DNA of 64,000 nt from contig NZ_SCIN01000001.1 in NCBI RefSeq assembly GCF_004101245.1, positions 1,352,546 through 1,416,545 of the forward strand. The letters are read 5' to 3'. The notes under the pieces are model-generated. The model searched no databases. It was given only the letters and a program-made list of their open reading frames with translations, and was not told the origin of the DNA. This document shows, piece after piece, positions 60,288 to 64,000 of the stretch (within the stretch, counting starts at the first letter, position 1; each line of letters begins with the position of its first letter). The DNA comes from Sphingomonas sp. UV9 (GTDB taxonomy: Bacteria; Pseudomonadota; Alphaproteobacteria; Sphingomonadales; Sphingomonadaceae). Both the position numbers and the translations under genes were made by a program.

Positions 60288-61798
60288 CAGACAACCGTAT
60301 CCGCCGCGTCGTGATCGCGGGCGGCGGCACCGCCGGCTGGATGGCCGCCGCCGCGATCGCCCGCACGATGGGGAGCTTGATCGACCTCACGCTTGTGGAG
60401 TCCGACGCGATCGGCACCGTCGGCGTCGGGGAATCGACGATCCCACCGATGATCACCTTCAACCGCCTGCTCGGCATCAACGAAGCCGAGTTCATGCGCG
60501 AGACGCAGGCGACGTTCAAACTCGGCATCCTGTTCGACGACTGGAAAGTCCGCGGCGAGCGCTATTTCCACTCGTTCGGGATCACCGGCAAGGACCACTG
60601 GTCCGCCGGCTTCCAGCATTTCTGGCTCCACGGCCTGACCAAGGGCCATGACCAGCCGTACGACGATTACTGCCTCGAACTGCGCGCCGCGTTGCAGGGC
60701 AAGTTCGCGCATCTGCCCGACGACCGTATGAACTATGCGTATCAGCTCGATTCGACGCGCTACGCGAAATATCTGCGCGGGATGGCCGAAGCCGACGGCA
60801 CGCGCCGTCTCGAGGGCAAGATCGCACAGGTCGAACTGGACAGCGAGAGCGGCGACATCGCCGCGCTGGTGCTCGAGTCCGGCGCGCGGATCGAGGGCGA
60901 CCTGTTCCTCGACTGCACCGGCTTTCGCGCGCTGCTGATCGAGGGCGCGCTGCATGCCGGGTTCGACGACTGGACGCATTATTTGCCGTGCGATTCCGCG
61001 ATCGCGATCCAGACCGAGAGCGTGCGCCCGGCGCTCCCCTACACCCGCGCGATGGCGCATGATGCGGGGTGGCAGTGGCGCATTCCGCTCCAGCATCGCA
61101 CCGGCAACGGTCTGGTCTATTGCAGCCGCTATCTCGACCGCGATGCCGCGCTAGACCGGCTGCTCGGCAATATCGAGGGCAAGACGCTCACCGAGCCGAA
61201 CATGATCCGTTTCGTCACGGGCGCGCGGCGCCAGCAATGGCATCGCAACTGCATCGCGATCGGCCTGTCGGGCGGGTTCATGGAGCCGCTCGAATCGACC
61301 AGCATCCACCTGATCCAGCGCGCCGTGCTGCGGTTGCTGCGGCTGTTCCCGTCGGGTGCGGTCAGTCCGCGCGATGTCGCCGAGTTCAACGACCAGCAGC
61401 ATACCGACATGCTGCAGATCCGCGATTTCCTGATCCTGCACTACAAGGCGACCGAGCGCCGCGACAGCGCGTTCTGGCGGCACTGCGCGGCGATGCCGAT
61501 CCCGGAGTCGCTCGAACAGAAGATCGAGCTGTTCCGCGAGACGGGCCGCGTGTTCCGCAAGAACGAGGAGCTGTTCGCGGAGAATAGCTGGGTGCAGGTG
61601 ATGCTCGGCCAGGGGATCGTGCCGCAAAGCTATCATCCGATCGCGACCAAGCTGCGCGACGAAGAACTGGCGAGGCTGCTGGGGGGCCTGCGCGAGAATA
61701 CCAACGCGACCGTCGCCGGGCTGCCCGAGCATGCCGCCTATGTATCGCGCTACTGCGCACCAGCCCGCCCAGTTCCTGCCCACTCGGCCGCAGCCTGA
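60284..61798 (+). CDS. Flavin-dependent tryptophan-halogenase-like protein 4
   Basis: 504 residues. FAD motif GGGTAGW at residues 13-19, K79 in TFKLGILFDDW, WQWRIP at 263-268 and PLESTS: the complete halogenase set. It is closer to halogenase 1 of locus 1 than to halogenase 3 beside it, sharing IPLQHRTGNG, FMEPLESTSIHLIQ and YHPIA/HPLA-like C-terminal stretches. Each locus therefore has one canonical copy and one diverged copy. It starts by ATGA overlap with the cupin gene. The LacI gene follows 10 bp later. Confidence 0.9.
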   Translation: MTDNRIRRVVIAGGGTAGWMAAAAIARTMGSLIDLTLVESDAIGTVGVGESTIPPMITFNRLLGINEAEFMRETQATFKLGILFDDWKVRGERYFHSFGITGKDHWSAGFQHFWLHGLTKGHDQPYDDYCLELRAALQGKFAHLPDDRMNYAYQLDSTRYAKYLRGMAEADGTRRLEGKIAQVELDSESGDIAALVLESGARIEGDLFLDCTGFRALLIEGALHAGFDDWTHYLPCDSAIAIQTESVRPALPYTRAMAHDAGWQWRIPLQHRTGNGLVYCSRYLDRDAALDRLLGNIEGKTLTEPNMIRFVTGARRQQWHRNCIAIGLSGGFMEPLESTSIHLIQRAVLRLLRLFPSGAVSPRDVAEFNDQQHTDMLQIRDFLILHYKATERRDSAFWRHCAAMPIPESLEQKIELFRETGRVFRKNEELFAENSWVQVMLGQGIVPQSYHPIATKLRDEELARLLGGLRENTNATVAGLPEHAAYVSRYCAPARPVPAHSAAA

Positions 61799-61808
61799 GC
61801 TGATCAGG

Positions 61809-62858
61809 ATGGCAAGACGACGTCAGGCGGTGACGATCAAGCATGTCGCGGCGGATGCGGGCGTTTCGCTCCAGACCGTCAGCCGCGTGGTGAACAAGGA
61901 AACAGGCGTCCGGCCCGAGATGATGGCCCGCGTCCAGGCGTCGATCGACAAGCTCGGCTATGTCCCGTCGATCGCGGCGCAGCGCATGGGCGGCTCGCGC
62001 TCCTACCTGATCCTCGCGCTCAACGACCGCGAGCGGACCATCGCCGACTGGCGCGCGCGGCAGGGCACCGACTGGTTCGACCAGATGATGCTGGGCGGAA
62101 TGCTGACCTGCGCCGAGCATGGCTATCGGCTGATCGTCGAGCTGGTCGATACGCATAGCGACCATATCGAGCGCGAGCTGATGGCGGCGATCGCCGCGTT
62201 GCAGCCCGACGGCGTGATCCTGACGCCGCCGCATTCGGGCAATCCGCTGATCATCAACCTGCTCGAGGCGCAGGGGATCAGCTTCGCACGGATCGGCTCG
62301 CTGACCGAAGGGCCCGGCATCCGGTTGATCATGGACGACACGCGGGCCGCACGGATCGCCACCGAGCATCTGCTCGAACTCGGTCACACGCGGATCGGCT
62401 TCATCGCCGGCCCCGCGGAGTATGAACTGAGCGCGTGGCGGGTCGATGGCTGGCGCGCGGCGATGGCCTCGGCGGGATTGGCGGCGGACGACCTGCTCGC
62501 GGTCGGCGATTTCAGCCACGCCTCCGGCCGCGCCGCCGCTGCGCATCTATTGGCATTGCGCGACCCGCCGACCGCGATCATCGCGAGCAATGATCAGATG
62601 ACGCTAGCGACGCTCGAACTGGCGCGCGAGTGGGGCCTCGCCGTCCCCGACGACCTGTCGCTGATCAGCTTCGACGACACCCCGATCATCCGCCTGGCGC
62701 ATCCGTCGCTCACCGCCATCGTCCAGCCGATCGCCGAAGTCACCGCGCAGGCCGTCAATCTGATCATCGCCGACCTCGGCGCGCGTCTGACGAACGCTAC
62801 CCCCATCACGGTGCCGGCGATGCTCACGCTTCGCAACTCAACTTCGCCGTCGCGATAG
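61809..62858 (+). CDS. LacI-family transcriptional regulator of locus 2
   Basis: 349 residues. The N-terminal helix-turn-helix is TIKHVAADAGVSLQTVSRVVNKE, followed by the hinge VQASIDKLGYVPSIAAQRM. The ligand domain has DGVILTPPHSGNPLI, LGHTRIGFIAGP and ISFDDTPIIRLAHPSLTAI, typical of sugar-responsive regulators. The ATG at 61809 gives the canonical start; open codons upstream overlap the end of halogenase 4 in another phase and are not LacI-like. It is the last gene of the operon, so it probably controls its own transcript through the operator cluster before the receptor. The effector is likely a beta-glucan oligomer. Confidence 0.93.
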   Translation: MARRRQAVTIKHVAADAGVSLQTVSRVVNKETGVRPEMMARVQASIDKLGYVPSIAAQRMGGSRSYLILALNDRERTIADWRARQGTDWFDQMMLGGMLTCAEHGYRLIVELVDTHSDHIERELMAAIAALQPDGVILTPPHSGNPLIINLLEAQGISFARIGSLTEGPGIRLIMDDTRAARIATEHLLELGHTRIGFIAGPAEYELSAWRVDGWRAAMASAGLAADDLLAVGDFSHASGRAAAAHLLALRDPPTAIIASNDQMTLATLELAREWGLAVPDDLSLISFDDTPIIRLAHPSLTAIVQPIAEVTAQAVNLIIADLGARLTNATPITVPAMLTLRNSTSPSR

Positions 62859-63169
62859 CGTTGTGACGTGACCCCAGTCTTTCATCCAGCGGCAACCAGA
62901 GACCGACCGGTGTTTGAGGGTCCCCGGATTTCTCATCCAACCTGGGGTGGGTTTCCGGCGTTCATTCGGCCGCCTTGGCGGCCGCTGCAGCAGCATATTC
63001 GACCGGCGTTATCCAGCCAAGCGATGTGGGAGGACGGCTCTCGTTATCGTCCCGCCGCCAGGCCTCGACCGTGGCTCGGGCGTCGGTGATGGACAGGAAC
63101 CAGTGGGGCGTTCAGGCACCCATCGCGAAGCCGACCGTTGAACGATTCCACGAAGGCATTGTCGGTGGG

Positions 63170-63193
63170 CCCTTCGACAAGCTCAGGAGAGCC
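63170..63193. repeat. REP-like insert 1 in transposase
   Basis: CCTTCGACAAGCTCAGGA (63171-63188) interrupts the transposase frame just after the SRPGK codons. The insertion is about 23 bp, not a multiple of three. It is in opposite orientation to insert 2. Confidence 0.8.
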
Positions 63194-63436
63194 TTGCCCG
63201 GTCGGCTGAAGTCCAGCGTCACGCCGTTCTCATACGCCCAGCGGTCGAGTGCCTTCGAAATGAACTCCGGACCATTGTCCACGCGAATGGTCTTGGGCGC
63301 GCCGTGGATCGACGAGATCCGTGCCATCGCTTCGCCGCCCCGCTCGCCCTTGATGCCCTGGTCGACGTCGATCGCCAGCGCTTCGCGGGTGAAGGTGTCG
63401 ACCACGGTCAGCGCTCGTAACCGCCGGCCGTCGAAC

Positions 63437-63464
63437 AAGCCTGTCCTGAGCTTGTCGAAGGGGC
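63437..63464. repeat. REP-like insert 2 in transposase
   Basis: TCCTGAGCTTGTCGAAGG (63444-63461) is the exact reverse complement of the core of insert 1. It breaks the frame directly after the first catalytic-Asp motif. The same core is a common dispersed palindrome in sphingomonad genomes. Confidence 0.8.
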
Positions 63465-63903
63465 GTCCGAGACGAAATCCAGCGACCACGTCTCGTTCGC
63501 GGCCAGTGCCGCAGGTTGGCGTTCGCGGTTGGTAGCGCTGACGTTGCGTCTTGGCGTCTTGAGCCGAAGGCTCAGTCCATCATTCCGATAGAGCCGGTAG
63601 ACGCGTTTATGGTTCACGTCCCACCCTTCCCGGCGCAGCAGGATGTAGATCCGGAAATAGCCATAGCGCGTCCGTGTTGCCGCCAAATCACGGATGCGCA
63701 TCACCCGCGGTATTTCCAGCTCTTTGCCCGAAGGCTTCACAAGGCCGGAAAACTCTCGCTCAAAATGGACTAAAAACAGGGGGGACGTCACGGGATATGG
63801 CTGGCTAGCCATCAATAAGTGCTGTCGAATGCCGCCGCCGGAACGCATAAAGTCCCCGGAGCTGTTGCTACGGGGTTTTGCGGTTGTGGTGATGTATTGG
63901 AGC

Positions 63904-63980
<77 letters not shown>

Positions 63981-64000
63981 ACGGTCCGGCTGTGCGGACG

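Larger units (their letters stand above)
62962..63701 (-). pseudogene. Broken IS3-family transposase (OrfB-type DDE)
   Basis: Reading on the minus strand, the similarity starts at RIRDLAATRTRYGYFRIY, continues through NHKRVYRLYRNDGLSLR and reaches TWSLDFVSDA, which holds the first catalytic Asp. A REP-like insert then shifts the frame. The next part, DGRRLRALTVVDTFTREALA, leads to KTIRVDNGPEFISKALDRWA with the second Asp and then DFSRPGK, where a second REP-like insert shifts the frame again before the region of the last catalytic Glu (N-A-F-V-E-S-F-N-G in the third frame). The final frame runs to a stop at 62962. The gene cannot make active transposase. Confidence 0.82.
62863..63791 (-). mobile_element. 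Relic of an IS3-family insertion sequence
   Basis: The two ends form an inverted repeat: left GTGACGTGACCCCAGTC at 62863, right GTGACGTCCCCCCTGTT read from 63791 leftwards, continuing with TTT..TCC. The inside encodes only the C-terminal two thirds of an IS3/IS407-type transposase; orfA and the start of orfB are missing, so about 300-400 bp are deleted compared with a full element of about 1.2-1.3 kb. Two REP-like palindromes have entered the transposase region. I see no convincing target-site duplication. Confidence 0.75.

Noticed and set aside
39720..61798. A halogenated secondary-metabolite gene cluster
   Set aside because: No NRPS, PKS, RiPP precursor or tailoring set was seen; the halogenase-like genes sit in sugar-uptake operons with TonB receptors and LacI regulators.

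Overview
The window is about 64 kb of high-GC alphaproteobacterial chromosome, most likely from a Sphingomonas-type organism (family Sphingomonadaceae). This follows from gene content: a pyruvate dehydrogenase E2/E3 cluster, rpoB-rpoC, TonB-dependent receptors of the Xanthomonas/Caulobacter type, tryptophan-halogenase-like genes inside sugar loci, RcnB-type and hemerythrin-like proteins, and dense palindromic intergenic repeats. The assignment is an inference from content, not a database match.

Layout. 1-9.8 kb is housekeeping: the end of pdhC, a thioesterase, lpdA, a polytopic membrane protein, an RcnB/glycine-zipper protein, free methionine-R-sulfoxide reductase, ArfB, an RluA-type pseudouridine synthase, an M15 peptidase and a hemerythrin-like protein. 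9.9-18.9 kb is the rpoB-rpoC operon, with a promoter and attenuator-like hairpin in its leader, a degenerate tRNA-Leu-like element clamped by a 9-bp helix between the two genes, and a strong terminator. 19-34 kb holds a TonB-like protein, a PilZ protein, a catalase-like/metallophosphoesterase pair behind a general-stress-type promoter, an FAH-family hydrolase, an OFA-type transporter, an SDR, a PepSY membrane protein with a possible Fur box, a collagen-like repeat protein, a two-component system, a class II-like photolyase and a YecA/SEC-C protein.

33-48.7 kb is sugar locus 1 (maltose/maltodextrin type). It has an MFS sugar transporter, a DUF6445-type protein, a LacI regulator and a tightly overlapping operon: TonB receptor, halogenase, secreted GH13 amylase, GH13 glucosidase, second halogenase, and a GH31 alpha-glucosidase cut by one in-frame amber codon. 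48.9-62.9 kb is sugar locus 2 (beta-glucan type). It has a second DUF6445 paralogue, a secreted protein that may be a beta-helix, a GH16 glucanase, a divergent MFS transporter, then TonB receptor, halogenase, SapC, JmjC-type cupin, halogenase and LacI regulator. Candidate LacI operators lie in the divergent promoter regions of both loci. In the working model the receptor imports oligosaccharide, the hydrolases cut it, the MFS protein carries the product inward and LacI senses it. The four halogenase-like flavoproteins and three Fe(II)-oxygenase-like proteins are not explained by sugar catabolism and are the most intriguing part.

The right end holds a decayed IS3-family element invaded by two REP-like palindromes, and an initiator tRNA-Met gene. 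Five copies of a ~125-bp nested inverted repeat and several other palindromes sit between genes.
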